This document shows, in pieces, positions 34,499-43,379 of a stretch of 64,000 nt of DNA; positions within the stretch are counted from its first letter, which is position 1; each line of letters begins with the position of its first letter. A program made the position numbers and the translations under genes. Location: NCBI RefSeq assembly GCF_002269125.1, contig NZ_NQKI01000018.1, positions 27,397-91,396 on the forward strand. The letters are read 5' to 3'. The notes under the pieces were generated by a model. The model was not told the origin of the DNA. It searched no databases and worked only from the letters and a program-made list of their open reading frames with translations. Origin of the DNA: Pseudomonas lundensis. GTDB lineage: Bacteria; Pseudomonadota; Gammaproteobacteria; Pseudomonadales; Pseudomonadaceae.

Positions 34499-36118
34499 TT
34501 AGGCCGCCGCGATCACGTTGGGTTCAAAACTGTCGGCTCGCGCCATTTGCCACATGCGCGAATAAAACTCGCCGTTGACTTCGCCGGTCAGCAGTTCACC
34601 GGGTTTGAGGAACACATGTAATTGGGAGAACAGTTTCACCTCGGTTGCCGATACCCGGCGAACCAAGTGCTTGGCCTGGAGCTGGGAGGGATGCTCTAGG
34701 CCGGCAGCTGCCAGCATCTCCGCCAGGCCTTTGAGTGTGTTGCGGTGGAAGTGGAACACCCGTTGCGCCTTATCGGGCACCACCAGTGCGCGCTGACGCA
34801 AAGGGTCTTGGGTAGCAACCCCGGTCGGGCATCTGTTGGTGTGGCACGACTGGGACTGAATGCAGCCGATGGCGAACATAAACCCTCGTGCGGAGTTGGC
34901 CCAGTCAGCGCCGATGGCCAGAACGCTGGCGATGTCGAAGGCGCTGACGATTTTGCCGCTGGCGCCCAGTTTGATCTTGTTGCGCAGGTTCAACCCCACC
35001 AGTGTGTTGTGCACGAACAGCAGCCCTTCACGCATCGGCGCGCCCATGTGGTCGGTGAACTCCACCGGGGCTGCGCCCGTCCCGCCTTCTTTACCGTCGA
35101 TCACGATAAAGTCTGGCAGGATGCCGGTTTCGAGCATGGCCTTGGCGATGCCCATGAACTCCCATGGATGGCCCAGGCAGAATTTAAAGCCCACCGGTTT
35201 GCCACCGGACAACGCGCGCAGTTGTGCAATCCAGTGCATCAGCTCAAGGGGGGTTGAAAATGCACTGTGGCGCGACGGTGAAATGCAGTCTTCGCCCATC
35301 ATGATGCCGCGTGTTTCCGCGATTTCCTGGGTGACTTTGTCTTTGGGCAGAATCCCGCCATGGCCGGGTTTGGCGCCCTGGCTCATCTTGATTTCAATCA
35401 TGCGCACTTGCGGGTTTTGCGCCTGGACGGCGAAACGTTCCGGGTCGAAGCGGCCATCGGCGGTGCGGCAACCGAAATAGCCGCTGCCCAGTTCCCAGGT
35501 CAGGTCGCCGCCATTTTCCCGGTGGTAGGGGCTGATGCTGCCTTCGCCGGTGTCATGGGCGAAGTTGCCCAGTTTTGCGCCCTGGTTCAGCGCGCGGATC
35601 GCGTTAGCGCTAAGGGAGCCAAAACTCATGGCCGAAATGTTGAACACCGATGCTGAGTAAGGCTGGGTGCACTGCGGGCCGCCGACCATCACCCGAAAAC
35701 TGGCCGGGTCGCTCAGCGGCGCGGGACGCATGGAATGACCGATGAATTCGAAGCCTGACTGGTACACGTCAATCAGTGTGCCGAACGGTTTGTCGGCGCT
35801 TTCATTCTTGGCGCGGGAGTAGACCAGCGAGCGTTGGGCGCGGGAGAAGGGCAGCGCGTCGCTGTCGGACTCCAGCAAATACTGGCGAATCTCCGGGCGG
35901 ATGGTTTCCACCATGTAGCGGATATTGCCCAGAATCGGGTAATTACGACGCACGGCGTGGGGTGTTTGCAGCAGATCGAAAATACCGATCAGGCTCAACA
36001 CCAGGGTGACCGCGGTGAACGGCCACAACCACTCGTGGTGCATAAACGGCAGGCTGGCGAGGGTGAAAATCACGCAAAAGGCAAAAAACGCATAACGGCT
36101 CAACAGTGACAGGCTCAT
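34499..36118 (-). CDS. FMN-binding glutamate-synthase-family protein
   Basis: A 539-residue protein with two N-terminal transmembrane helices (about 8-50) followed by a glutamate synthase central/FMN domain. NISAMSFGSLS (about 170), GGILPKDKVTQEIAETRG, IVIDGKEGGTGAAP (about 340) and the 3Fe-4S cysteines C419, C425 and C430 (CIQSQSC-x4-C) are all present. It lacks the amidotransferase and GXGXG domains of GltB, so it is not a full glutamate synthase; the physiological reaction is unknown, possibly glutamate or methylated-amine synthesis with an external ammonia or electron donor. The upstream leader has structure resembling part of a glycine riboswitch (see findings). Confidence 0.92.
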   Translation of the reverse strand: MSLSLLSRYAFFAFCVIFTLASLPFMHHEWLWPFTAVTLVLSLIGIFDLLQTPHAVRRNYPILGNIRYMVETIRPEIRQYLLESDSDALPFSRAQRSLVYSRAKNESADKPFGTLIDVYQSGFEFIGHSMRPAPLSDPASFRVMVGGPQCTQPYSASVFNISAMSFGSLSANAIRALNQGAKLGNFAHDTGEGSISPYHRENGGDLTWELGSGYFGCRTADGRFDPERFAVQAQNPQVRMIEIKMSQGAKPGHGGILPKDKVTQEIAETRGIMMGEDCISPSRHSAFSTPLELMHWIAQLRALSGGKPVGFKFCLGHPWEFMGIAKAMLETGILPDFIVIDGKEGGTGAAPVEFTDHMGAPMREGLLFVHNTLVGLNLRNKIKLGASGKIVSAFDIASVLAIGADWANSARGFMFAIGCIQSQSCHTNRCPTGVATQDPLRQRALVVPDKAQRVFHFHRNTLKGLAEMLAAAGLEHPSQLQAKHLVRRVSATEVKLFSQLHVFLKPGELLTGEVNGEFYSRMWQMARADSFEPNVIAAA

Positions 36119-36474
36119 ACGGTTTCCTGTTTCAGGCTTATTTGTTCAGTCAGGCCATTGCGCCTGAAGGGCTCGCGCAGAACACGAGCGGGAGACTCAC
36201 GGTGTGGTTAGGACCCTCTCTTTAGCCTGGAGGTTTCCCGGGGGAGACGCTTGCTTTGCATCAAGTAAACGCCGCACAGAAAGCAGACTAGCCATTGAAC
36301 GAGATTTCGCAGCACGCAGCATCCCGACGAAAGTCGCGGGTTGAGTCCCGCCAACGCCAATGGTGGCCTTTTCAGCGAGTCACCATACAGACGGATGCTG
36401 ACACCACGCTATCTGTGTCTTTTCGTCAGCCTGCTGGCATGTGATCCTTCGCGCCCTTTCCGGTTTGTTGGCAG
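36119..36474. other. Divergent leader region (glutamate-synthase-family gene / NUDIX)
   Basis: A 356-base gap holding the upstream sequences of two divergent genes. On the minus strand, at about 36210-36275, the segment AAACCTCCAGGCTAAAGAG preceded by GATGCAAAGCAAGCG is similar to parts of the glycine riboswitch core (AAACTCTCAGG..AAA and GAAGGAGCAAAGC). The 5' part of such an aptamer is not recognisable, so I do not call a riboswitch. Confidence 0.35.
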
Positions 36475-36918
36475 ATGCCCGTGAGTGTTTCAGATATTTC
36501 CTGCGTTGTTCCCCCCAACACCCTTCGCATTGCCGCGGCCGTACTGATTGGGCCTGACGGCCAGACACTGCTGGTGCGCAAACGCGGCACGCAAGCGTTC
36601 ATGCAACCGGGTGGCAAGATTGATGCCCATGAGCAACCCATTGAGGCACTTGTCCGGGAACTTCAAGAAGAACTGGCGCTCGTGATCGACCCGACGCGTG
36701 CCACTTATCTAGGGCACTTTTGTGCACCGGCTGTGAACGAACCCGGCTTTGAGGTGCAGGCCGAACTGTTTTTGCTGCACATCGACGCACGGGTGTCGCC
36801 TGCCGCCGAGATCGAGGAAGTGCAGTGGATTGATCCGCAGGGGGACGGCGGTCTGACGCTGGCGCCCTTGACCCGTGACGTGATTTTGCCGTTTTACCGC
36901 CAGATTATTCCTGCTTGA
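36475..36918 (+). CDS. NUDIX hydrolase
   Basis: A 147-residue enzyme of the NUDIX family that cleaves nucleoside diphosphate derivatives. The NUDIX box G47-x5-E53-x7-R61-E62-L-x-E65-E66 is complete, so it should bind metal and be active. The substrate is not deducible; members of this length are often house-cleaning pyrophosphatases. The gene is followed after 32 bases by the LysE-family exporter, so they may be co-transcribed. The ATG lies at 36475 with a purine-rich stretch upstream. Confidence 0.92.
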   Translation: MPVSVSDISCVVPPNTLRIAAAVLIGPDGQTLLVRKRGTQAFMQPGGKIDAHEQPIEALVRELQEELALVIDPTRATYLGHFCAPAVNEPGFEVQAELFLLHIDARVSPAAEIEEVQWIDPQGDGGLTLAPLTRDVILPFYRQIIPA

Positions 36919-36950
36919 TCCCGACTCACTGCTGACAAGGACTGTCCCTG

Positions 36951-37586
36951 ATGCCTGTCCATGATGTGCTGATGTTTGCCGCCGCGTGCCTGGTGATGGT
37001 GCTGACCCCCGGGCCGAACATGATTTACCTGATCTCACGTTCAATCTGTCAGGGCCGCAAAGCCGGCGTCACCTCGCTGCTTGGTGTGGTTGCAGGCTTT
37101 TTCGTGCACATGCTGGCGGCGGCTGTAGGGCTTACAGCTGTGTTTCTCGCCGTTCCACTGGCCTATGGAGCCTTGAAGTGGGCAGGCGCGCTGTATCTGT
37201 TATGGATGGCCTGGCAGGCGGTACGGTCCGGCGCGCGCTCGCCGTTCGAAGCCCGGGCGCTGGCGCCGGATACCCCGTCCAGGTTGGTGATGATGGGTTT
37301 TTTGACCAGCGTGCTGAACCCCAAGGTGGCGATGTTCTACCTGTCGATTTTTCCGCAGTTCATCAGCCCGGCGCACGGTTCGCTGTTTATCCAAAGTATC
37401 CTGTTGGGCCTGACGCAAATCAGTGTCAGTTTCACCGTGAATTTTTTGATTGCACTGTTCGCTTCCGCCATCGCCGTATGGTTCGTGCGTAACCCGCTGT
37501 GGTTGGCCGTGCAGCGTTATGTGATGGGCGGCGTGCTGGCTGCGCTGGCCGTGAGACTGATGCTGGAGCAACGTAAAACCGTATGA
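36951..37586 (+). CDS. LysE/RhtB family amino acid exporter
   Basis: A 211-residue inner membrane protein with six helices. The N-terminal block LVMVLTPGPNMIYLISRSICQGRKAGVTSLLGV (about 15-47) is the signature of the LysE/RhtB family, which exports amino acids or homoserine lactone-like compounds. The C-terminal half begins SRLVMMGFLTSVLNPKVAMFYL. It lies between NUDIX and GNAT genes in the same direction with short spacers (32 and 12 bases), so the three probably form an operon. The exported substrate is unknown. Confidence 0.93.
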   Translation: MPVHDVLMFAAACLVMVLTPGPNMIYLISRSICQGRKAGVTSLLGVVAGFFVHMLAAAVGLTAVFLAVPLAYGALKWAGALYLLWMAWQAVRSGARSPFEARALAPDTPSRLVMMGFLTSVLNPKVAMFYLSIFPQFISPAHGSLFIQSILLGLTQISVSFTVNFLIALFASAIAVWFVRNPLWLAVQRYVMGGVLAALAVRLMLEQRKTV

Positions 37587-37598
37587 CGTGGACCTGTA

Positions 37599-38129
37599 AT
37601 GGCTATAGAACTGCTTGATCCTTCACACGCCAGGGCGTATCGCCAATTAATGCTTGAGGCGTACGCACAGCACCCGGAGGCCTTTGTCTCCCGCATTGCC
37701 CATCGTGAGAAATTGCCCCTGAGTTGGTGGGAATCACAACTGGACGACGAACTGAGCACGCTGTATGGCGCGTTTGTGGAAGGGCAGTTAGTTGGGATTG
37801 TCGGCCTGGCGTTTGAACCCTGGGAAGACATGCAACACAAGGCCACCTTATTTGGCTTGTACGTGTGTGAGCGCTGCCGCGGGCAGGGCCTGGGCGAGCA
37901 ACTGGTGCACGCCGTGCTGTCATTGGCCGAAGAAGAGCCCGACATCAACGTGATTGAGCTGACCGTGAGTGCGAACAGCCTCCCGGCATTGGCGTTGTAC
38001 ACCCGCTGCGGGTTTCAACAATCGGGCCTGGAAGACTGCGCTATCAGGGTGGGCGAGAACTATTACGACCGTGTGCACATGCGCCGGCGCGTGAATCAAG
38101 CGGATGATCCGGCAGGCGCAGTTGGGTAG
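37599..38129 (+). CDS. GNAT-family N-acetyltransferase
   Basis: A 176-residue acetyl-CoA-dependent transferase. The acetyl-CoA binding motif A is CERCRGQGLGEQLVHAVLSL (Q/R-x-x-G-x-G/A, about 89-107), followed by ELTVSANSLPALALYTRCGFQQSG (motif B, about 126-150) and YYDRVHMRR. The substrate is not predictable. It starts 12 bases after the exporter stop, and its stop lies in a hairpin shared with the convergent metR. Confidence 0.92.
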   Translation: MAIELLDPSHARAYRQLMLEAYAQHPEAFVSRIAHREKLPLSWWESQLDDELSTLYGAFVEGQLVGIVGLAFEPWEDMQHKATLFGLYVCERCRGQGLGEQLVHAVLSLAEEEPDINVIELTVSANSLPALALYTRCGFQQSGLEDCAIRVGENYYDRVHMRRRVNQADDPAGAVG

Positions 38130-38138
38130 CTGCGCCTG
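38113..38138. terminator. Hairpin at the GNAT/metR convergence
   Basis: A 9-bp stem CAGGCGCAG/CTGCGCCTG (38113-38121 with 38130-38138) overlaps the GNAT stop codon. It has no T tract on either strand. Confidence 0.5.
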
Positions 38139-38161
38139 GCGTTTACAGGTGCGCAGAGGGT

Positions 38162-39079
38162 TCAACGCACCGCGCTGACGCCATCAAGCGTCGAGAACGA
38201 GGTGTCCTTGGCGGTCAGCAGGAAGTCGCGCATATAGGGCGCATCCAGCATGTCTGCCCGGATGGCCGCGTACAGCGTGGCGAACAATCCTTTTTCACCC
38301 AAACGCTTGGCCTTCACATAGCCCCGCGAGCTGTATTCGTGCAACGCCCAGTGCGGCATGCCGCAGACCCCGCGCCCGCTGGCCACCAGTTGCATCATCA
38401 TGACGGTCAGCTCCGAGGTGCGCACTTGCGCCGGCTCCACGTCTGCGGGCTCCAGAAAACGCGTGAAAATATCGAGACGATCCCGCTCGACCGGGTACGT
38501 AATCAACGTTTCGCTTTTCAGGTCGTCGGGCACGATGAACGCTTTGCTGGCCAATGGGTGCTGATTGGCCACCGCCAACATGGCTTCGTAGGTGAACAGC
38601 GGCACATACGTCAGGCCCGCAATCTCTTGCGGGTCGGAGGTCACCACCAGGTCCAGATCGCCACGGGCCAGTGCCGGGAGTGGCGCGAAGGCAAATCCCG
38701 ACGCCAAATCGAGTTCCACCTCGGGCCATGCATCGCGGAACTGGTCAATGGTGGGCATCAGCCACTGAAAGCAACTGTGGCATTCGATGGCCATATGCAG
38801 ACGCCCGGCCGTGCCACCCACCAGGCGTGCGATATCACGTTCGGCGCTGCGCATCAGCGGCAACATGGCGTCGGCCAGTTGCAACAGGCGCAAACCGGCA
38901 CTGGTGAAGCGCACGGGTTTGGTCTTGCGCACGAACAACGGCATGCCCATGCGCTCTTCCAGCTCTTTGAATTGATGAGACAAGGCCGACTGGGTCAGGT
39001 GCAGGCGTTCTGCCGCTTCCACCAGGCTGTCGGATTCGCGCAAGGCGTGCAGGGTTTTGAGGTGACGAATTTCCAGCAC
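38162..39079 (-). CDS. metR: LysR-type methionine regulator MetR
   Basis: A 305-residue LysR-family activator that uses homocysteine as coactivator of metE. The N-terminal helix-turn-helix (about 3-60; EIRHLKTLHALRESDSLVEAAERLHLTQSALSHQFKELE) and the ligand-domain motif AIECHSCFQWLMPT (about 95) closely match E. coli MetR. The start is the GTG at 39079, preceded by GGAGA; longer in-frame starts add residues not seen in the family. It is divergent from metE, with a MetR box between them, the classical arrangement. Confidence 0.95.
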   Translation of the reverse strand: MLEIRHLKTLHALRESDSLVEAAERLHLTQSALSHQFKELEERMGMPLFVRKTKPVRFTSAGLRLLQLADAMLPLMRSAERDIARLVGGTAGRLHMAIECHSCFQWLMPTIDQFRDAWPEVELDLASGFAFAPLPALARGDLDLVVTSDPQEIAGLTYVPLFTYEAMLAVANQHPLASKAFIVPDDLKSETLITYPVERDRLDIFTRFLEPADVEPAQVRTSELTVMMMQLVASGRGVCGMPHWALHEYSSRGYVKAKRLGEKGLFATLYAAIRADMLDAPYMRDFLLTAKDTSFSTLDGVSAVR

Positions 39080-39120
39080 GGGTTCTCCATGAGTAATTTT
39101 GATGATCAACACGAAAACGT

Positions 39121-39133
39121 TGAGTTTGTCTCA
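39121..39133 (+). promoter_or_regulatory. MetR operator between metR and metE
   Basis: TGAGTTTGTCTCA fits TGA-N7-TCA, the core of the MetR site. It is 42 bases upstream of the metR start and 53 bases upstream of the metE ATG. Confidence 0.75.
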
Positions 39134-39186
39134 TGTTGTGCCGTCTGTCGATAATTGGGCCATTACTGACATGGAGGAATGCCGTC

Positions 39187-41499
39187 ATGGCCCTGGCCCA
39201 CAATCTTGGTTTCCCACGCATCGGCGCGGATCGCGAACTTAAAAAAGCCCTTGAAGCCTATTGGAAAGGCGACATCGATCAAGCCGCGCTGCAAGCCGTG
39301 GGCCGTGAATTGCGCGCCAAACACTGGCAACTGCAAAAAGACGCTGGCATCGACTTGGTGCCCGTAGGTGACTTCGCGTGGTACGACCAGGTGCTGACCC
39401 ATTCATTGACCTTCGGTGCTATCCCGGAGCGCTTTGCCAATACGCGGGACAACAACGGCCGTCCGACGCTGGACACCCTGTTCGGCATGGCCCGTGGCGC
39501 CAGCCACAGTTGCTGCGGTGCAGAACACAGCCAAGGCCAGTACGCTCAGGAGCTGACCAAGTGGTTCGACACTAACTATCACTACCTGGTCCCGGAGTTC
39601 AGTCTCGATCAGCGTTTTGAGTTGAGCTGGAGCGCGCTGTTTGAAGAGGTCGATGAAGCGTTGGCGCTAGGCCATAGGGTCAAACCGGTGATCATCGGCC
39701 CGCTGACTTACCTGTGGCTGGGCAAGGCCAAAGGTAACGCGTTCGACAAACTTGAGCTGCTGGAAAACCTGCTGCCGGTGTACGCCCAGATCCTGTCGCG
39801 ACTGGCTGAGCAAGGTGTGGAGTGGGTGCAGATTGACGAACCGATCCTGTCGCTGGACTTGCCGCAAGCCTGGAAAAGCGCGTTCGAGCGCGCATATCAC
39901 ATTCTTCAGTATTCGCCGCTTAAAAAGCTGGTGGCGACCTACTTCAGCGGCCTGGAAGACAACCTCGGTCTGGCGGTCAGCCTGCCGGTGGAAGGGCTGC
40001 ACGTTGACCTGGTCCGTGCCCCGGACCAGTTGCACGGGATTCTGGATCGCCTGCCCACCTACAAGGTGCTGTCGCTAGGACTGGTTAACGGCCGCAATGT
40101 CTGGCGCTGCGACCTGGAAAATGCCCTGACGCAATTGCAACTGGCCGAAGAACGTTTTGGGGACAACCTGTGGGTCGCCGGTTCGTGTTCGCTGTTGCAC
40201 AGTCCGGTGGATCTGGACCGCGAGACCAAACTGGATGCGGAACTGAAAAGCTGGCTGGCCTTCGCCAAACAAAAATGCAGCGAAATCGCCGTGCTGCGTG
40301 ACGCTTTGAACATCCCGCAAGCCCCACAGGTGCAACAGGCGCTGGCCGAAAGCCGCACTGTAGAGCAGCGCCGCGCCCACTCACCGCGCATTCACAAACC
40401 GGCGGTGCAAGCGCGCCTGGATGCCATTACGGCCGCTGACAGTCAGCGTCAATCGCCCTTTGCCGAGCGTATTGAAGTGCAACGTGCGCGCTTGAATCTG
40501 CCAGCGTTTCCGACCACCACCATCGGCTCCTTCCCGCAGACAGCTTCTATTCGTCTGGCGCGTCAGTCCTTTAAGCAGGGCAAATTGTCGGCCAGCGAAT
40601 ACACCGATGCCATGCACAGCGAAATCCGAAACGCTGTAGAGACTCAGGAGCGCCTGGGTCTGGACGTGCTGGTTCACGGCGAAGCCGAACGCAATGACAT
40701 GGTTGAATACTTTGCCGAGCAACTGGACGGCTACGCGTTCACACAATATGGCTGGGTGCAGAGCTACGGCTCGCGTTGCGTGAAACCGGCAATCATTGTG
40801 GGTGACCTGAGCCGTCCGAAAGCCATGACCGTGGACTGGATCACCTACGCTCAAGGCCTGACTGACAAAGTGATGAAGGGCATGCTGACCGGCCCGGTGA
40901 CCATGTTGATGTGGTCCTTCCCGCGCGAAGACGTTTCGCGCAAAGTCCAGGCGCAACAGCTGGCGCTGGCCCTGCGTGACGAAGTGGTGGACCTGGAAAA
41001 CGCGGGTATCAAAATTGTGCAAATCGACGAAGCGGCGTTTCGAGAAGGCTTGCCGTTACGCCGTGCGCAGTGGCAAGAGTACCTGGACTGGGCGGTGGAA
41101 GCGTTCCGTTTGTGTGCCTCGGGCGTGGGTGACGCCACCCAGATCCACACCCATATGTGCTACAGCGAATTCAACGACGTCATCAAGTCGATTGCGGCGA
41201 TGGATGCGGACGTCATCACCATTGAAACCTCGCGCTCGGACATGGAGCTGCTGGAGGCGTTCGAAGCGTTCGATTACCCGAACGACATTGGCCCGGGTGT
41301 TTATGACATTCACTCACCACGGGTGCCGGACACGGCGCAGATGGTGACGTTGCTGAGCAAGGCCGCACAGCGCATTCCGGCTGAACGGTTGTGGGTCAAC
41401 CCCGATTGCGGCCTTAAAACCCGCGCGTGGGCCGAGACCGAAGCCGCGTTAATCAACATGGTCGCGGCGGCCCGCAAGCTGCGGGCCGAAGCGGCCTGA
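39187..41499 (+). CDS. metE: Cobalamin-independent methionine synthase
   Basis: A 770-residue cytoplasmic zinc enzyme that transfers a methyl group from 5-methyltetrahydropteroyl-triglutamate to homocysteine. Two homologous TIM barrels are joined by an interdomain linker near residue 400. Zinc ligands are visible: H656 and C658 (THMCYSEF) and C741 (NPDCGLKTR). The N-terminus starts HNLGFPRIG, as in the family. I chose the ATG at 39187 with GGAGG about ten bases upstream; the frame is open from 39133. Being divergent from metR, with a MetR box upstream, it is expected to be activated by homocysteine and repressed when B12-dependent MetH suffices. Confidence 0.98.
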   Translation: MALAHNLGFPRIGADRELKKALEAYWKGDIDQAALQAVGRELRAKHWQLQKDAGIDLVPVGDFAWYDQVLTHSLTFGAIPERFANTRDNNGRPTLDTLFGMARGASHSCCGAEHSQGQYAQELTKWFDTNYHYLVPEFSLDQRFELSWSALFEEVDEALALGHRVKPVIIGPLTYLWLGKAKGNAFDKLELLENLLPVYAQILSRLAEQGVEWVQIDEPILSLDLPQAWKSAFERAYHILQYSPLKKLVATYFSGLEDNLGLAVSLPVEGLHVDLVRAPDQLHGILDRLPTYKVLSLGLVNGRNVWRCDLENALTQLQLAEERFGDNLWVAGSCSLLHSPVDLDRETKLDAELKSWLAFAKQKCSEIAVLRDALNIPQAPQVQQALAESRTVEQRRAHSPRIHKPAVQARLDAITAADSQRQSPFAERIEVQRARLNLPAFPTTTIGSFPQTASIRLARQSFKQGKLSASEYTDAMHSEIRNAVETQERLGLDVLVHGEAERNDMVEYFAEQLDGYAFTQYGWVQSYGSRCVKPAIIVGDLSRPKAMTVDWITYAQGLTDKVMKGMLTGPVTMLMWSFPREDVSRKVQAQQLALALRDEVVDLENAGIKIVQIDEAAFREGLPLRRAQWQEYLDWAVEAFRLCASGVGDATQIHTHMCYSEFNDVIKSIAAMDADVITIETSRSDMELLEAFEAFDYPNDIGPGVYDIHSPRVPDTAQMVTLLSKAAQRIPAERLWVNPDCGLKTRAWAETEAALINMVAAARKLRAEAA

Positions 41500-41616
41500 T
41501 CTGTCGCCAGGCGCACTCGGTCCGCTGGGTGCGCTCGGTGGCCCCCAGACGCTGAGCGATGGCTCTTTGCGCCGTCAGGCTTGAATCGAGATCGAGTGTA
41601 TTCAACCTCAGATGCA

Positions 41617-41662
41617 CCCCGTTAAACACCCGCCGGGTTTACTTCGGCGGGCTTTAACGGGG
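41617..41662. terminator. Long hairpin downstream of metE
   Basis: A two-part stem: CCCCGTTAAA with TTTAACGGGG (10 bp, outer) and CCCGCCG with CGGCGGG (7 bp, inner), separated by a two-base internal loop. It lies about 120 bases beyond the metE stop and lacks a T tract. The intervening 41500-41616 holds no gene. Confidence 0.5.
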
Positions 41663-41718
41663 AACGTCGAGTGGCGGGCAGAAGCCTCAATGAGGGGAAC
41701 GGCGCTGCCGGTTTTGGG

Positions 41719-42054
41719 TTAGTGGAGCCTGACCCAGACGCTGACCAACACGGTTGCAGCCATCAGCCAGGCCACGGCAGCCAGCGCCAGCGAAGCTTCA
41801 AGGCGCATGCGATCGACCAGCAGGTACAAGGCCGCTAAATACACAAAGTAGGGGATGATCGACCACATGCCGAACACGATGGTGGTTTTCAGGTCTTCGA
41901 TGGATCGGCCCTTACCCACGATGTAATGCGCGATCAGGGCAAAGGTCGGAAACAGCGGCACCAGGCCGGCAATGTAGTAGTTTCTGGTTTTTGCCAGCAT
42001 GGCCAGAATGATCACCACGCCAGCCCCGAGTGCCGCTTTTAAAATCAGGTCCAT
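41719..42054 (-). CDS. glpM: GlpM family inner membrane protein
   Basis: A 111-residue protein with four hydrophobic segments and a central loop IVGKGRSIEDLKTTI. It matches GlpM of Pseudomonas, a small membrane protein reported in P. aeruginosa as linked to glycerol metabolism and alginate production. Its ATG overlaps the aauR stop by one base (TGATG), so it is coupled to the aauSR genes in this genome, while the other glp genes begin about 7 kb away at 48965. Confidence 0.88.
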   Translation of the reverse strand: MDLILKAALGAGVVIILAMLAKTRNYYIAGLVPLFPTFALIAHYIVGKGRSIEDLKTTIVFGMWSIIPYFVYLAALYLLVDRMRLEASLALAAVAWLMAATVLVSVWVRLH

Positions 42055-43379
42055 CAGTGCGTCAAACCGTATTTTTTAACTTTATCGAACAGTGTGGTCT
42101 TAGCCATGCCCAGCTCCTGGCTGGCTTGGGTCAAGTTGCCACCACTGCGTTGCAGGGCGTCGTTGAGCAGATTGCGTTCGAAGGCTTCCACCGCTTCAGA
42201 AAACCCCAACCCTTGCGCGACCGTGCCGCCGGTCTTTTTAAATGCGGGCAGCCCGAGTGCAAAGCGTTCGGCCACGTTGCGAAGTTCCCGCACGTTGCCG
42301 GGCCAGTCATGGCTCATCAGGCTGGAGAGGGTCTGGTTGTCGAGCTCCGGTGCGGTGCGGTCGAAGCGCAGCGAAGACTGCTGCAGGAAGTACTCGAACA
42401 ATTGCAGGATGTCTTCACGGCGCTCGCGCAAGGGCGGCAGTTCGAGGGTGACAACGTTCAACCGGTAATACAGGTCGCTGCGAAACTGGTTAGCTTTGCC
42501 CAGTTGGTCGAGGTCGGATTTGGTGGCCGCGATCACCCGGCAATCGACATCAATGCTTTGGTTGGAACCAAGCCGCTCCAAGGTGCGCTCTTGCAGCACG
42601 CGCAACAGTTTGATCTGCAAATTGAGGGGCATGCTTTCGACTTCATCGAGGAACAGCGTGCCGCCGTCGGCATGTTCGATTTTGCCGATTCGCCGCTTGC
42701 CCGCCCCGGTGAAAGCGTTGGCTTCGTGGCCGAAGATTTCACTTTCAAACAGGTTCTCGGGCAGGCCCCCGCAGTTCAGGGCGACGAACTGCTGGGGGTG
42801 GCGCCGACTGAAGTCGTGCAGGCAGCGGGCAACCAGCTCTTTGCCAGTGCCTGTTTCGCCTTCAATCAGCACGTTGGCAGATGTATCGGCGACGTTGGCA
42901 ATCAGTTCGCGCAAGTTCTGCATAGCCGGCGAGCGGCCAATGATGCGGCCTTCGAGGGAGTCGCGCTCAGCCAGTTGCCGACGCAGGGACCAGACCTCAC
43001 GGGCCAGGCTGCGCTGCTCCAGCGCACGGCGCACGACGTCCACCAGACGCTCGGGGGAAAACGGTTTTTCCATGAAGTCATAGGCACCGTCGCGCATCGC
43101 ACCCACGGCCATGGAGATGTCGCCATGCCCGGTGATAAGCACCACAGGCAAGCTGTGGTCGCGGGCCTTGAGGCGCTTGAGCAGTTCAAGGCCATCAATT
43201 CCGGGCAAGCGGATATCGCTGATGACAATGCCGGGGAAGTTGTCACCCACCAGCGCCAACGCTTGCTCGGCGCTGCTTACGCCTTCACTGCGAATGTCTT
43301 CAAGGGCCAGTGCCTGCTGGCAACCCAGCAAAACATGGGGGTCGTCTTCGACAATCAGGACGCTTAATTCAGGGTTCAT
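42054..43379 (-). CDS. aauR: Sigma-54-dependent response regulator AauR
   Basis: A 441-residue activator: receiver domain (about 1-120, phospho-acceptor D55 in VISDIRLPG), AAA+ domain with GETGTGKE (about 170) and C-terminal Fis-type helix-turn-helix (about 400-441). The sigma-54 contact loop reads N221-AFTGA, so the first Gly of the usual GAFTGA is Asn. It overlaps aauS by four bases. The adjacent aatJQMP genes identify the pair as AauSR, which switches on acidic amino acid uptake in P. putida and P. aeruginosa; the alternatives DctD and MifR are structurally similar but lie elsewhere in other Pseudomonas genomes. Two AauR-type boxes and a sigma-54 promoter before aatJ support this. Confidence 0.93.
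   Translation of the reverse strand: MNPELSVLIVEDDPHVLLGCQQALALEDIRSEGVSSAEQALALVGDNFPGIVISDIRLPGIDGLELLKRLKARDHSLPVVLITGHGDISMAVGAMRDGAYDFMEKPFSPERLVDVVRRALEQRSLAREVWSLRRQLAERDSLEGRIIGRSPAMQNLRELIANVADTSANVLIEGETGTGKELVARCLHDFSRRHPQQFVALNCGGLPENLFESEIFGHEANAFTGAGKRRIGKIEHADGGTLFLDEVESMPLNLQIKLLRVLQERTLERLGSNQSIDVDCRVIAATKSDLDQLGKANQFRSDLYYRLNVVTLELPPLRERREDILQLFEYFLQQSSLRFDRTAPELDNQTLSSLMSHDWPGNVRELRNVAERFALGLPAFKKTGGTVAQGLGFSEAVEAFERNLLNDALQRSGGNLTQASQELGMAKTTLFDKVKKYGLTH

Noticed and set aside
36210..36275. A firm call of a glycine riboswitch in front of the glutamate-synthase-family gene
   Set aside because: Only part of the core resembles the motif and the first half of the aptamer is not recognisable; kept as a finding for testing only.
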